Shown here one piece after another: positions 50,437 to 58,392 of a stretch of 64,000 nucleotides of DNA. The notes below the pieces were generated by a model. It saw only the letters and a program-made list of their open reading frames with translations, ran no database searches and was not told where the DNA came from. The stretch is from CAYUTA01 sp964447605 (GTDB lineage: Bacteria; Bacillota; Clostridia; Christensenellales; CAG-138): the NCBI GenBank assembly GCA_964447605.1, contig CAYUTA010000004.1:18917-82916 (forward strand), in the 5' to 3' direction. How positions within the stretch are numbered: position 1 is the stretch's first letter; the number at the start of each line of letters is the position of its first letter. The translations under genes were made by a program, and so were the position numbers.

Positions 50437-51660
50437 ATGAAACTGAGAAAATATTTTAGAACGGAAACCTATTATGTCAGCCCTGCAAACTATGCAAACG
50501 AGGTGTTTGACCAGTACAAGCTGCCCCGCAAGGTGGAACTGCACGATTCCACCCTGCGCGATGGCGAACAGCAGGCAGGCGTCGCGTTTTCCAAAGCGGA
50601 TAAGATCAAGATTGCCGAACTGCTTGCAGAGGCCGGCATCCATCGCATTGAGGCCGGCATGCCCGCGGTTTCCAAATCGGATCAGGAGGCCATACAGGCC
50701 ATTGTGAAAAGCAATTTCGGGCCGAAAATATTTGCATTTTCCCGCGCTGTGGAATCCGATATCCGGCTTGCCGCCGACCTCGGCGCGGACGGCGTTGTTG
50801 TCGAGATCCCCGTCAATGAAGAGTTGATCCGCTTCGGGTATTGCTGGCCGAAGGACAGGGCGGTCGATGCCGTGGTTTCCGCGACAAGGCTTGCGCATGC
50901 GCTTGGGATGCAGGTCGATCTGTTTTTGATGGATTCCTCCCGCCTTGCGAGCGATGATTTTGTAGCGCGCGTGCAAAAAATCAAGGAAGAAGGCTGGGTT
51001 GATTCGTGCAGCCTCGTCGATACGCAGGGCGTACTGTCCACCTCGGCGACGCGTTTCCTCGTAAAGAACGCCGTTGAGAAGCTGCGCGTTCCGATCGAGG
51101 CACATTGTCACAACGATCTTGGTCTTGCGGTTGCAAACTCGCTGGCCGCCTTTGAAGCGGGCGCTTCGGCCATCCATACCACGGTGCTCGGCATTGGGCC
51201 GCGTGCGGGACAGGCCGCGACGGAGCAGGTCGCCCTTGCGCTTCGCCTGCTGTACGGCGCGGATATCGGCGTCAACCTGGAGAAATTGTATAGCCTCGGC
51301 CGGTCCGTGGGTGAAATTTCCAGATTTCAGTATCCGGTCAATCAGCCCATTGTTGGCGATGTGTTGTATACGATTGAATCCGGCATGCCGGCGTCCTGGT
51401 GGCAAAACATTAAAAAGGAGCATCCGCTCGCGCTTTACGGCATCCTGCCACAGGCGGTGGCCCGTCCCGAAATCGAGATTGCGCTCGGCAAGAGCAGCGG
51501 GAACGCCTCCATCCGGTTCTGGCTTGAAAAGCGGAATCTGACGTTGAAAAACGATGAAAGCGTTGCGGAGATTCTTCAGAAGGTCAAGGAGAAGGCGACG
51601 GAGAAGAAGGGCGTTTTAAGCGAGCGGGAATTTCTTGCGATCATAGAGCCTTACGTATAG
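50437..51660 (+). CDS. DRE-TIM metallolyase, homocitrate/isopropylmalate synthase-like (NifV type)
   Basis: A 407-residue TIM-barrel enzyme. HDSTLRDGEQQAGVAF (residues 36-51; Asp42 metal ligand), HRIEAGMPAVSKSD and EAHCHNDLGLAVAN (His223 and His225) are diagnostic. IGPRAGQAATEQVALALRLLYG follows, as in homocitrate synthases. No LeuA regulatory domain is present. Such enzymes condense or cleave acyl-CoA and 2-oxo acids. Its neighbours are a thiolase-fold/DUF35 pair, not leucine genes, so a catabolic or novel acyl-CoA reaction is likely. AAGGAAG precedes the ATG. Confidence 0.85.
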   Translation: MKLRKYFRTETYYVSPANYANEVFDQYKLPRKVELHDSTLRDGEQQAGVAFSKADKIKIAELLAEAGIHRIEAGMPAVSKSDQEAIQAIVKSNFGPKIFAFSRAVESDIRLAADLGADGVVVEIPVNEELIRFGYCWPKDRAVDAVVSATRLAHALGMQVDLFLMDSSRLASDDFVARVQKIKEEGWVDSCSLVDTQGVLSTSATRFLVKNAVEKLRVPIEAHCHNDLGLAVANSLAAFEAGASAIHTTVLGIGPRAGQAATEQVALALRLLYGADIGVNLEKLYSLGRSVGEISRFQYPVNQPIVGDVLYTIESGMPASWWQNIKKEHPLALYGILPQAVARPEIEIALGKSSGNASIRFWLEKRNLTLKNDESVAEILQKVKEKATEKKGVLSEREFLAIIEPYV

Positions 51661-51672
51661 GGAGTGAAACGC

Positions 51673-52854
51673 ATGAAGCAGGCATGGTTGAAGAATCGAT
51701 ATGCAATCGTCGGCGTGGGCATGACGCCGCAGGGGAAGGTTCCCGGCAGAAGCGCCGCGAGCTTTCATGTGGAGGCATGCATCAACGCTATGCAAGATGC
51801 CGGCCTTGGCAGGGACGCGATTGACGGCTTGCTGCTCTACCGGCACTTCGCCCCGCTCGACGGCGATATCGATACGACTGCATTTACGGTTGCGGAGCAG
51901 CTCGGCATGCGCCCAACGGCGCTGAGTCAGGAGGCGTATTGTACAAGAACGTGGCTAACGCATGCCGTCGGGCTGCTCGAAACCGGGGTATGCAACTATG
52001 TGCTGGTATCCTATGGAGACAATGGGCGGTCATTCAGGCGCGCGTTTGTCAATGAACTGGATCACGGCAGGCCGACCGACGAGCTGGCTGCATACGGCGA
52101 TTTTTCGACCATGGCCAAGTATGCCATGATCGCGCGTTCAGCCATGCACGCTTATGGAACCGGCCCGCATATCTGGCGCAATATTGCCGTGGCCCAGCGC
52201 GCGTTTGCCAATTTAAACGAGCGTGCGTCGATGTATGGCAAGGCGCTTTCCAATCAAGACTATGATGCGTCGCCTTATATCGTCGAGCCGTTCCGCCTGC
52301 TGGATGCAACGCCCGTAACAGACGGCGGAAGGGCGCTCCTCCTCACCACAATGGAGCGGGCGCGTGACCTGCGCTCCAGGCCGGTTGCGCTGCTTGGGTT
52401 CGGGCAGGCCAACATGCCGGCCGCACCAAGCCGCATGACGTTTGAGGACTCGCAATATGCGGCAAAAACCGCCTGCATGGCCGCGCTTTCCATGTCCGGC
52501 ATTTCCCTTGAGGAGATCGATTGCTGCGAGATTTACGACTGCTTTACCTACACGGTGGAGGCAACGCTGCGTGATTACGGGTTTTTCAAACCGGATGAAG
52601 CGGAAGCGTTTTTGTCGGCGGCGCGCATTGGCCCCGGCGGCGCGCTGCCGGTCAACACCTCGGGCGGCATGCTGTCGGAAGGTTACTTTATGGGGTTGAC
52701 GCCGGTAACCGAAGCGGTGCTGCAGCTGCGCGGCGCATGCGGCGCACGCCAGCTTGGCACGCTGCCGGGCACAAAAAAGCCAGAACGGATTCTTTGCAGT
52801 GACAATGGCGGCGTTTTCCAAAGCCACTGCACGATTGTACTTGGAGGGACGTGA
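51673..52854 (+). CDS. Thiolase-fold lipid-transfer-type protein, probable Ltp2-like aldolase
   Basis: A 393-residue SCP2-thiolase-like protein. Cys90 in EAYCTRTWLTH sits where the thiolase nucleophile would be. The usual HDCFT histidine is Tyr288 (EIYDCFTYTVEATLRDYGF), and the GHPxG histidine is Tyr338 (SGGMLSEGYFMG). Ltp2-type steroid aldolases use two tyrosines 50 residues apart at these places and work with a DUF35 partner. The same 50-residue spacing and partner are found here. A retro-aldol cleavage of a beta-hydroxyacyl-CoA is therefore more likely than thiolysis. The ATG at 51673 follows GGGAG. Confidence 0.8.
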   Translation: MKQAWLKNRYAIVGVGMTPQGKVPGRSAASFHVEACINAMQDAGLGRDAIDGLLLYRHFAPLDGDIDTTAFTVAEQLGMRPTALSQEAYCTRTWLTHAVGLLETGVCNYVLVSYGDNGRSFRRAFVNELDHGRPTDELAAYGDFSTMAKYAMIARSAMHAYGTGPHIWRNIAVAQRAFANLNERASMYGKALSNQDYDASPYIVEPFRLLDATPVTDGGRALLLTTMERARDLRSRPVALLGFGQANMPAAPSRMTFEDSQYAAKTACMAALSMSGISLEEIDCCEIYDCFTYTVEATLRDYGFFKPDEAEAFLSAARIGPGGALPVNTSGGMLSEGYFMGLTPVTEAVLQLRGACGARQLGTLPGTKKPERILCSDNGGVFQSHCTIVLGGT

Positions 52855-52856
52855 CC

Positions 52857-53279
52857 ATGGGAGAGCGTGCGTATTCCCGTCTTTTGCAGAAATTTCCGCC
52901 GGAAGCGGAGCCGTTCAAAGAAGGGCTTCAACAAAAGCGTCTGCTGATTATGCAGTGCGGCGACTGCGGCGCATTTCGCCTGCCGCACGGCATCGCCTGC
53001 CCGCAGTGCGGCGGCATGGCCTATCGCTGGAAAAAGGTGACCGGCGCGGGGGAGGTGGATTCGTTTGTGATATTCCACCGCGCGTTCCACCCTGGAGCCG
53101 GACCGACGCCGCCCTATGTAGTGGCGAGAATACGGCTGAAGGAAAACATCTTCTTTTTGGCAAACATTGTGGGGCTTGCGCCGGATATGGTATACTGTGG
53201 ACAGAAAGTTACGCTACATTGGGAAGCAAACGGCGAATGTGGATACTTGCCGCAATTTCGGCCCGCGGCAGCCCAGTAA
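52857..53279 (+). CDS. DUF35 OB-fold zinc-ribbon partner protein
   Basis: A 140-residue protein. A rubredoxin-like zinc ribbon has Cys34, Cys37, Cys48 and Cys51 (CGDCGAFRLPHGIACPQCGG). An OB fold (GAGEVDSFVIFHRAFHPGAGPTPPYVVARIRL...GQKVTLHWE) follows. DUF35 proteins bind and activate thiolase-fold enzymes, including Ltp aldolases and some HMG-CoA synthase/thiolase complexes. It begins 2 nt after the thiolase-fold gene, with GGAGGG upstream, so the two should form a complex. Confidence 0.88.
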   Translation: MGERAYSRLLQKFPPEAEPFKEGLQQKRLLIMQCGDCGAFRLPHGIACPQCGGMAYRWKKVTGAGEVDSFVIFHRAFHPGAGPTPPYVVARIRLKENIFFLANIVGLAPDMVYCGQKVTLHWEANGECGYLPQFRPAAAQ

Positions 53280-53301
53280 CGATTGATAAAGGAGATGTGC
53301 C

Positions 53302-53976
53302 ATGGCATTGCTTGCTGAAAACAAAGCGATTCTTTCGGAGCAGATTGTACAAAAAATCATTGATGAGATTAAATGCGGCAATCTCAGGCCCGGTGAAAAG
53401 CTGCCGACGGAAAAGCAGCTTGTCGATTTGTTTCAGGTAAGCAGAATCACGGTCCGCGAGGCGCTGCGTACGCTGAAGGTCATGAACATCATCGATATCA
53501 AGCAGGGCAAAGGCGCGTTTATAACATCAACCGACGTAAACCTTTTGATCGATCAGCTGGATTTCGTATTCCTGCTGGAGAAAACCACCATTTCCCAATT
53601 GTTTGAGGCGAGGCGCGCGCTGGAACCGCAGATTGCCGCCATTGCGGCGGCGCGTATCACAGACGAAGAGGTTGCCGAAATGCGCGTCATGAGCCAACAG
53701 GATGGATATGATATTCTTCTCCATCAGAAAATCGCCGAGTGTACGAAAAACCCCGTGCTTGTGCGGTTTGTGTCCAGCATCTGGAGCATGGGCGAGATCA
53801 GCCGCCAGATGACGTCCAAAATTCCGGGTGTGAAAACGGTTGCATATTCACAACATGCGGCGCTGATTGAAGCATTGGCCGCCCATGACGGCAATCAGGC
53901 GCGGGCATTGATGTCAAAGCATCTGGAATTTGTTGAGAATACCTATCGAATGAATAATCCGGGAACAGAAAATTAG
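53302..53976 (+). CDS. GntR/FadR-family regulator with shortened FCD domain
   Basis: A 224-residue regulator. The winged helix is LRPGEKLPTEKQLVDLFQVSRITVREALRTLKVMNIIDIKQGKGAFI. The C-terminal FCD domain keeps its acid and histidine positions (YDILLHQKIAECTKNPVL, SQHAALIEALAAHDGNQARALMSKHLEF). The segment between EEVAEMR and the D/H helix is about 20 residues shorter than usual. FCD domains bind carboxylates or acyl compounds, fitting the acyl-CoA genes upstream. It probably controls the BMP operon. Confidence 0.85.
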   Translation: MALLAENKAILSEQIVQKIIDEIKCGNLRPGEKLPTEKQLVDLFQVSRITVREALRTLKVMNIIDIKQGKGAFITSTDVNLLIDQLDFVFLLEKTTISQLFEARRALEPQIAAIAAARITDEEVAEMRVMSQQDGYDILLHQKIAECTKNPVLVRFVSSIWSMGEISRQMTSKIPGVKTVAYSQHAALIEALAAHDGNQARALMSKHLEFVENTYRMNNPGTEN

Positions 53977-54014
53977 CCGCAGCAAACATACCGCCTGTGA
54001 GCCTGCGCCGAAAA

Positions 54015-54092
54015 CCGGCTCCGGCGGCAAACCGCACGGGAAAACCGCCCCAATTGGGCGATTCGCTTGGGCGAATAAATCGCCGGAGCCGG
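54015..54092. other. Nested three-stem structure between convergent operons
   Basis: CCGGCTCCGGCG (54015-54026) and CGCCGGAGCCGG (54081-54092) form a perfect 12-bp outer stem. Inside lie CGCCC-CAATT-GGGCG (54046-54060) and, directly adjoining, ATTCGC-TTGG-GCGAAT (54061-54076). No T-run follows. It lies between the GntR gene and the convergent nagA, so a bidirectional terminator or a structured RNA is possible. The rest of 53977-54317 holds nothing recognised. Confidence 0.7.
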
Positions 54093-54317
54093 AATCGGCC
54101 GGTTCAGCGCTTTTGGGCGGCTTCGATCTGCCCGGTTTGCTGCACCATCCCGGATCCGCTTCGCCGGACTGCCGAATGTATGCTTGCCTTTGTACGGGTG
54201 TGGGCGCTTCGTGCGGGGGTATTCTGAGGCGGTCAATCGCGCGGGAACCGACGGATCCGTCGCGTTTGCGGCCGGCCCCCTTTCCCCGCCGCTCCCGGCT
54301 TATAAGAACCGCAGGAG

Positions 54318-55451
54318 CTATCGGCACATGCCGGCTGAAAGCAGGCGGCCGCGCACATACACGGATTTGATATCCAAAGCAGCATCCAGCAATACAAGAT
54401 CAGCCGGAAAGCCCGTCTGAATGAACCCGCGCTCTGCATCCAGCCGCGTTGCCCGCGCCGGATTGTGCGTTGCGGCAGCGACCGCAGTCTCGAGCGGAAC
54501 CCCGAACCGTACGGCGTTTTTCAGCGCATCGTGCACGGTGATAACCGAGCCCGCGAGCGTATCGGAGCCGCACAGCGTGCAGCGGCCGTTTTGGAGCGTA
54601 ATCGGCTGGCCGCCGAGCTCGTATGCGCCGTCCGGCATGCCCGCGCAGCGCAGCGAATCGCTAATCAGCACAATGCGCTCCGGGAACAGCCGGAAAGCCG
54701 CGCGGACCGCAGATGGATGCACATGCAGCCCATCGCAAATCAGCTCCGCATAGGCGCCTGCATCCATACCCGCGCCGATGGGGCCGGGCGCGCGGTGCGC
54801 GAGGCCGTTCATGCCGTTATAAAGGTGCGTAAGCTCCGTTGCGCCCGCGGCAAAGCCGGCGGCCGCAGCGTCATAGCCTGCGGCGGTGTGTCCGACGGCG
54901 ACGGTGCAGCGCGCTGCTGCGGCGTGCTTGATAAACGGAATCGCGTTCGGCTCTTCGGGCGCGACGGTCACCATACGCACCCGGTTGCCGGAAGCCGTGT
55001 TGACCCGGTCGAAAAAGGCGGCGTCCGGCGCATGCAGATCGTCCGCGAACTGTGCGCCCCGCTTGGCGTAGGAGAGGAACGGTCCCTCCATGAACATGCC
55101 AGCGCAATCGGCCATTCCGGGTTCGGGCGCAAACGCGGCGATGGCTTCCGCCGCGGCACAGAGCGTATTGAGCGGCAGCGTCATGGTTGTGGCAAGAAAG
55201 CTCGTTACGCCATGCGCGGCATAGTGACGCGCCATCTTCGGCAGATCGTCCGCCACGCCGTCGCTGAAATCACAGCCTATCGCGCCGTGTGTATGCACGT
55301 CGATAAGGCCCGGCAGAAGATATTGCCCGGCCGCATCAATGCCGTCTTCATCCGGAAAATGTCCGATCTGCGTGATGAAATCGGTGAAACGCACGTCATA
55401 TTTTACAAAATGTCCGTCCGGCAAAAATACGTTCGCGTGTTTAATCAGCAT
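54318..55451 (-). CDS. nagA: N-acetylglucosamine-6-phosphate deacetylase
   Basis: A 377-residue amidohydrolase. The metal and catalytic blocks are GLIDVHTHGAIGCDF (His53, His55), FMEGPFLS, VAVGHTAAGYD, ELTHLYNGMNGL and VLISDSLRCAG (catalytic Asp). It removes acetate from GlcNAc-6-phosphate. The ATG at 55451 was chosen because AAGGAGGG lies 8 nt upstream. It is the last gene of the sialic-acid operon; no nagB follows in the window. Confidence 0.92.
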   Translation of the reverse strand: MLIKHANVFLPDGHFVKYDVRFTDFITQIGHFPDEDGIDAAGQYLLPGLIDVHTHGAIGCDFSDGVADDLPKMARHYAAHGVTSFLATTMTLPLNTLCAAAEAIAAFAPEPGMADCAGMFMEGPFLSYAKRGAQFADDLHAPDAAFFDRVNTASGNRVRMVTVAPEEPNAIPFIKHAAAARCTVAVGHTAAGYDAAAAGFAAGATELTHLYNGMNGLAHRAPGPIGAGMDAGAYAELICDGLHVHPSAVRAAFRLFPERIVLISDSLRCAGMPDGAYELGGQPITLQNGRCTLCGSDTLAGSVITVHDALKNAVRFGVPLETAVAAATHNPARATRLDAERGFIQTGFPADLVLLDAALDIKSVYVRGRLLSAGMCR

Positions 55452-55464
55452 GGAAAGGCCCTCC

Positions 55465-56838
55465 TTACAGCATTGGCAAGCTGGCCGCCGCAACCGACTG
55501 GCCGACCCGACGCGATTTTTCGTCCGGCAGATGCAGCGTAATCTGTTCGGCAACTACGGGGTATTCTTCGCGGAGCACGCGCAGCGCGTGCTCGACGAGC
55601 GTTTCGCCGCCCTTGCCAGAGAGCACGCGGCCAAGCAGCAAAACGTTTGCAAAACCGTACAGCGCGCGGTAGAACGGAAGCGTATGCGCCAGGTATACGC
55701 CGATATCGGCAAATACCTGTAGGGCGCGGGCGTCGCCGGTATCGGCAAGCTGCTGCACGATTTTGAGCTTTTCTGCGGGGGACGCCGCCCCTGCCAACGG
55801 AATACCCGCGACATTTGCAAGCTTCACCACGCCGTCCTGCGAAAAGTACTTGCAGCCGACGCCGATATCACCCGACCACTCGTCCATCATGGCGGCCGGG
55901 TTGAAATCCACGGGCGCGAATGCGAGCTCGTTGAGCCAGCCGGTGATATTGCCCTGCGCGTCCACGAAGCCCACGGCCTCGCTCGTCCCCATCGCAATGC
56001 CGAGCACATTGTTTGCGCCCAGGCTCATCGCGCCGGCAAGGGCGGTCACGTCGCCGTCGTTGCAGACGGTCACGGGCACGTCGCCAATCTCCCTGGCAGC
56101 GCGCAGATAGATATCCTTGACCTGCTCATTGAACGCCTTTTCGGGCACCTGGAGGAACAGCGACGCGACCATCGTGCGGTTATTGATGAATACGCCCGCG
56201 CTCGAAACGCCGATGGCGTCCACGCGCGGCATGTGGCTTGCGGCGGTCTTGAACGCGGACACGATGCCGTCGTAATGATACTGCGGGTCGGCGTTCGTTT
56301 TCGGGTGCCAAACGACCTCCTCGGCGTAGACGGGTTCGCCGTCGATTACGGCGCTGACCTTGCGATCGGAACCGCCCGCGTCAAATCCAATGCGGCAACC
56401 GTCGAGATGCCGCCCCACAGGCAGAGACGCATCCTGCTCGGCGGGCAGCTTGTCCACGCGCACGACGGTCAGCGGCCGCTCGAACACGCGGGTCATGAAG
56501 TGGTAATCAAAGGCGCGTTCGCCGTCGGGCGCGTATGCGTGGATGAGCCGGTTGCACAGCGCCTCGTCTCCGCACAGCTCGATGCGGTAGCCGCCCTTCA
56601 TCCAAAGCATGGCTTTGACGAGCCGGTCAAGATAGACGGCGTCCGCTCCGCGCATCTCCGACGCACCGTGAATATGCGTATTTACAACCGCTGTATGCGC
56701 ATCCCCGCGGACAAGCGCTATGCCGAAAGGAACCGTCGCCGTTTTTTCAAACGCCTCGTTGAAGGCTTGTACCGGCATGAACGCCGGATCATAAACGGGA
56801 ACGTTCTTGATATCAAATGGAATATTCAAATAATTCAT
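55465..56838 (-). CDS. ROK-like sugar kinase with extra N-terminal domain
   Basis: A 457-residue protein. Residues 1-145 form an unidentified domain. The ROK-like part follows, with RIGFDAGGSDRKVSAVIDG (phosphate-1 loop, residues 149-167), AIGVSSAGVFINN and VTVCNDGDVTALAGAMSLGANNVLGIAMGTSEA carrying the catalytic Asp. The zinc motif CxCGxxGC of typical ROK kinases is absent. Placed between nagA and sialic-acid genes, it most likely phosphorylates GlcNAc or ManNAc. It lies 13 nt upstream of nagA. Confidence 0.75.
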   Translation of the reverse strand: MNYLNIPFDIKNVPVYDPAFMPVQAFNEAFEKTATVPFGIALVRGDAHTAVVNTHIHGASEMRGADAVYLDRLVKAMLWMKGGYRIELCGDEALCNRLIHAYAPDGERAFDYHFMTRVFERPLTVVRVDKLPAEQDASLPVGRHLDGCRIGFDAGGSDRKVSAVIDGEPVYAEEVVWHPKTNADPQYHYDGIVSAFKTAASHMPRVDAIGVSSAGVFINNRTMVASLFLQVPEKAFNEQVKDIYLRAAREIGDVPVTVCNDGDVTALAGAMSLGANNVLGIAMGTSEAVGFVDAQGNITGWLNELAFAPVDFNPAAMMDEWSGDIGVGCKYFSQDGVVKLANVAGIPLAGAASPAEKLKIVQQLADTGDARALQVFADIGVYLAHTLPFYRALYGFANVLLLGRVLSGKGGETLVEHALRVLREEYPVVAEQITLHLPDEKSRRVGQSVAAASLPML

Positions 56839-56868
56839 GGTTGCACCGTCCTTTCTTCGCGCTTCGGC

Positions 56869-57513
56869 TTAAACTGGGGTCTTGTGTATGCAGGCGCAGA
56901 TGGCGGCGGCCAGCGCGGCGTGACCGGCGTGATTGAGGTGCACGCCGTCCTCGTCGCCTGCCTGCACGATGGACGCGGCGTCCAGAAAACCGCAGTGGAG
57001 CGTCTCCGCAACATGCCGGCAGACAGGGGCAAGCGCATGTGACCTTGCGACTGCGCCCATTCCGTAGGAATCCAAAAAAGGTGCGTTTTGCAGCGATTCC
57101 CGGATATGTGGCGGAGCGATAATCAGAATCTTCAGCGCACGTCCATCCGTTTCGGAGATGTACGTCCGCGCCGTTTTGACCAGCAGCCCCATGCCGAGGC
57201 CGATATCCGATACAGGCACGCCAAAACGGAGCTTCAGGTCGTTTGTTCCGAGCATGAGTATGAGCATGTCCAACGGGCGCGTCCGTTCGAGCGCCGGAAG
57301 CAGCAGCGCCTTGCCGTTGCGATCGTCGGCCGTGGGGTCGTCGAATACCGTCGTGCGGCTGTTCATGCCGTCCTCAAACACCTGGTAGCCGGAACCCAAT
57401 AATTGCTGCAGGCGCCCCGTCCAGCGCACGCTGAACGGATATCGGCCGCCTTCGGGGCTGGCCCTGTAGCCCCATGTGTTGGAATCGCCATAGCAAAGGA
57501 TTGTTTTCATCAT
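56869..57513 (-). CDS. SGNH/GDSL-family esterase
   Basis: A 214-residue hydrolase. Block I is ILCYGDSNTWG (Ser11), block III is LMLGTNDLKLRF and block V is DGVHLNHAGH (Asp/His). FEDGMNSRTTVFDDP is typical of arylesterase-like SGNH proteins. There is no signal peptide. In this operon a likely task is removing O-acetyl groups from imported sialic acid, but that is inferred only from position. Confidence 0.82.
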   Translation of the reverse strand: MMKTILCYGDSNTWGYRASPEGGRYPFSVRWTGRLQQLLGSGYQVFEDGMNSRTTVFDDPTADDRNGKALLLPALERTRPLDMLILMLGTNDLKLRFGVPVSDIGLGMGLLVKTARTYISETDGRALKILIIAPPHIRESLQNAPFLDSYGMGAVARSHALAPVCRHVAETLHCGFLDAASIVQAGDEDGVHLNHAGHAALAAAICACIHKTPV

Positions 57514-57521
57514 TCGTCCTA

Positions 57522-58373
57522 TTATAAATGCTTGTCGGTTAACGCCGTGGCAATGCGTTCCCGGTTATGCTCCGCGGTGCCGGGGTCGCGCCGCATCAGC
57601 TCGTTGAACAGTACGTCCACCACAAACAGCTGCGCCACGCGCGCCGGAACGGAGCCGTGCTGGAGCGGGCTCTCGTTCGTGCCGCACAGCAGCACACAGT
57701 CGGCATAGGCCACGCCCGGGGACCTGGCAAACCGCGATATGAGAATGACCCTGGTGCCCTGCGTTTTGCAAAGCCGCATGATATCCATCATATCCTTGGT
57801 CGCGCCCGAGTAGGAGAAATACAGCACAACGTCGCGTTTTGTCAGCAGAGACACTGCCGCCGCCTGCAGGTGCGAATCCTGAATAATGAAGAAGTGCGAG
57901 GAGACGGTCGAAAACAAACTGCAAGCCTCCTGCGCAATCGTCAGCGATCCGCCCTGCCCCAGGCAATAGACCTTATCGGCATTGTACAGCATATCCGCGG
58001 CTCTTTGCATGTGTGCTTCGTCCAGCTTTTGCATCGTCTGCGTCAGGGCGGTCACGTTGGCGGAAAACAGCTTCTGGCACATGTTGGAAAAATTGTCGTC
58101 CGCAGCAACGTCCCCCTCCGCATAATCGGCGGGAATCGCGTCGCTGCGGGGGGTGGCCGCCGCAGTGGCCAGCGAGAGCTTGAAATCATTGTAGCCCTTG
58201 AGTCCCAGATCCCGGCAGAAGCGGGAAATCGTCGCATCAGCAACGCCGCATTCCGCCGCGAGCTCCGATATGGACATATACTGCACCTCGATGCGGTGCT
58301 GCATGACATAATCGGCGACCTTTTTCTCGGCCTTTGTCATGGAAAAATAGTGATCGTTAATGCTCGTAAACAT
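57522..58373 (-). CDS. RpiR/MurR-family regulator with SIS domain
   Basis: A 283-residue regulator. The N-terminal HTH_6 domain is MTKAEKKVADYVMQH...SISELAAECGVADATISRFCRDLGLKGYNDFK. The SIS domain is VYCLGQGGSLTIAQEACSLF, VVLYFSYSGATKDMMDIM and RVILISRFARSPG. Proteins of this type (NanR, MurR, GlvR) sense phosphosugars such as ManNAc-6-P or GlcN-6-P. It sits inside the operon and probably controls it. GGGGGCCTCCC precedes the ATG at 58373. Confidence 0.88.
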   Translation of the reverse strand: MFTSINDHYFSMTKAEKKVADYVMQHRIEVQYMSISELAAECGVADATISRFCRDLGLKGYNDFKLSLATAAATPRSDAIPADYAEGDVAADDNFSNMCQKLFSANVTALTQTMQKLDEAHMQRAADMLYNADKVYCLGQGGSLTIAQEACSLFSTVSSHFFIIQDSHLQAAAVSLLTKRDVVLYFSYSGATKDMMDIMRLCKTQGTRVILISRFARSPGVAYADCVLLCGTNESPLQHGSVPARVAQLFVVDVLFNELMRRDPGTAEHNRERIATALTDKHL

Positions 58374-58392
58374 GTGGGAGGCCCCCGTTTTG

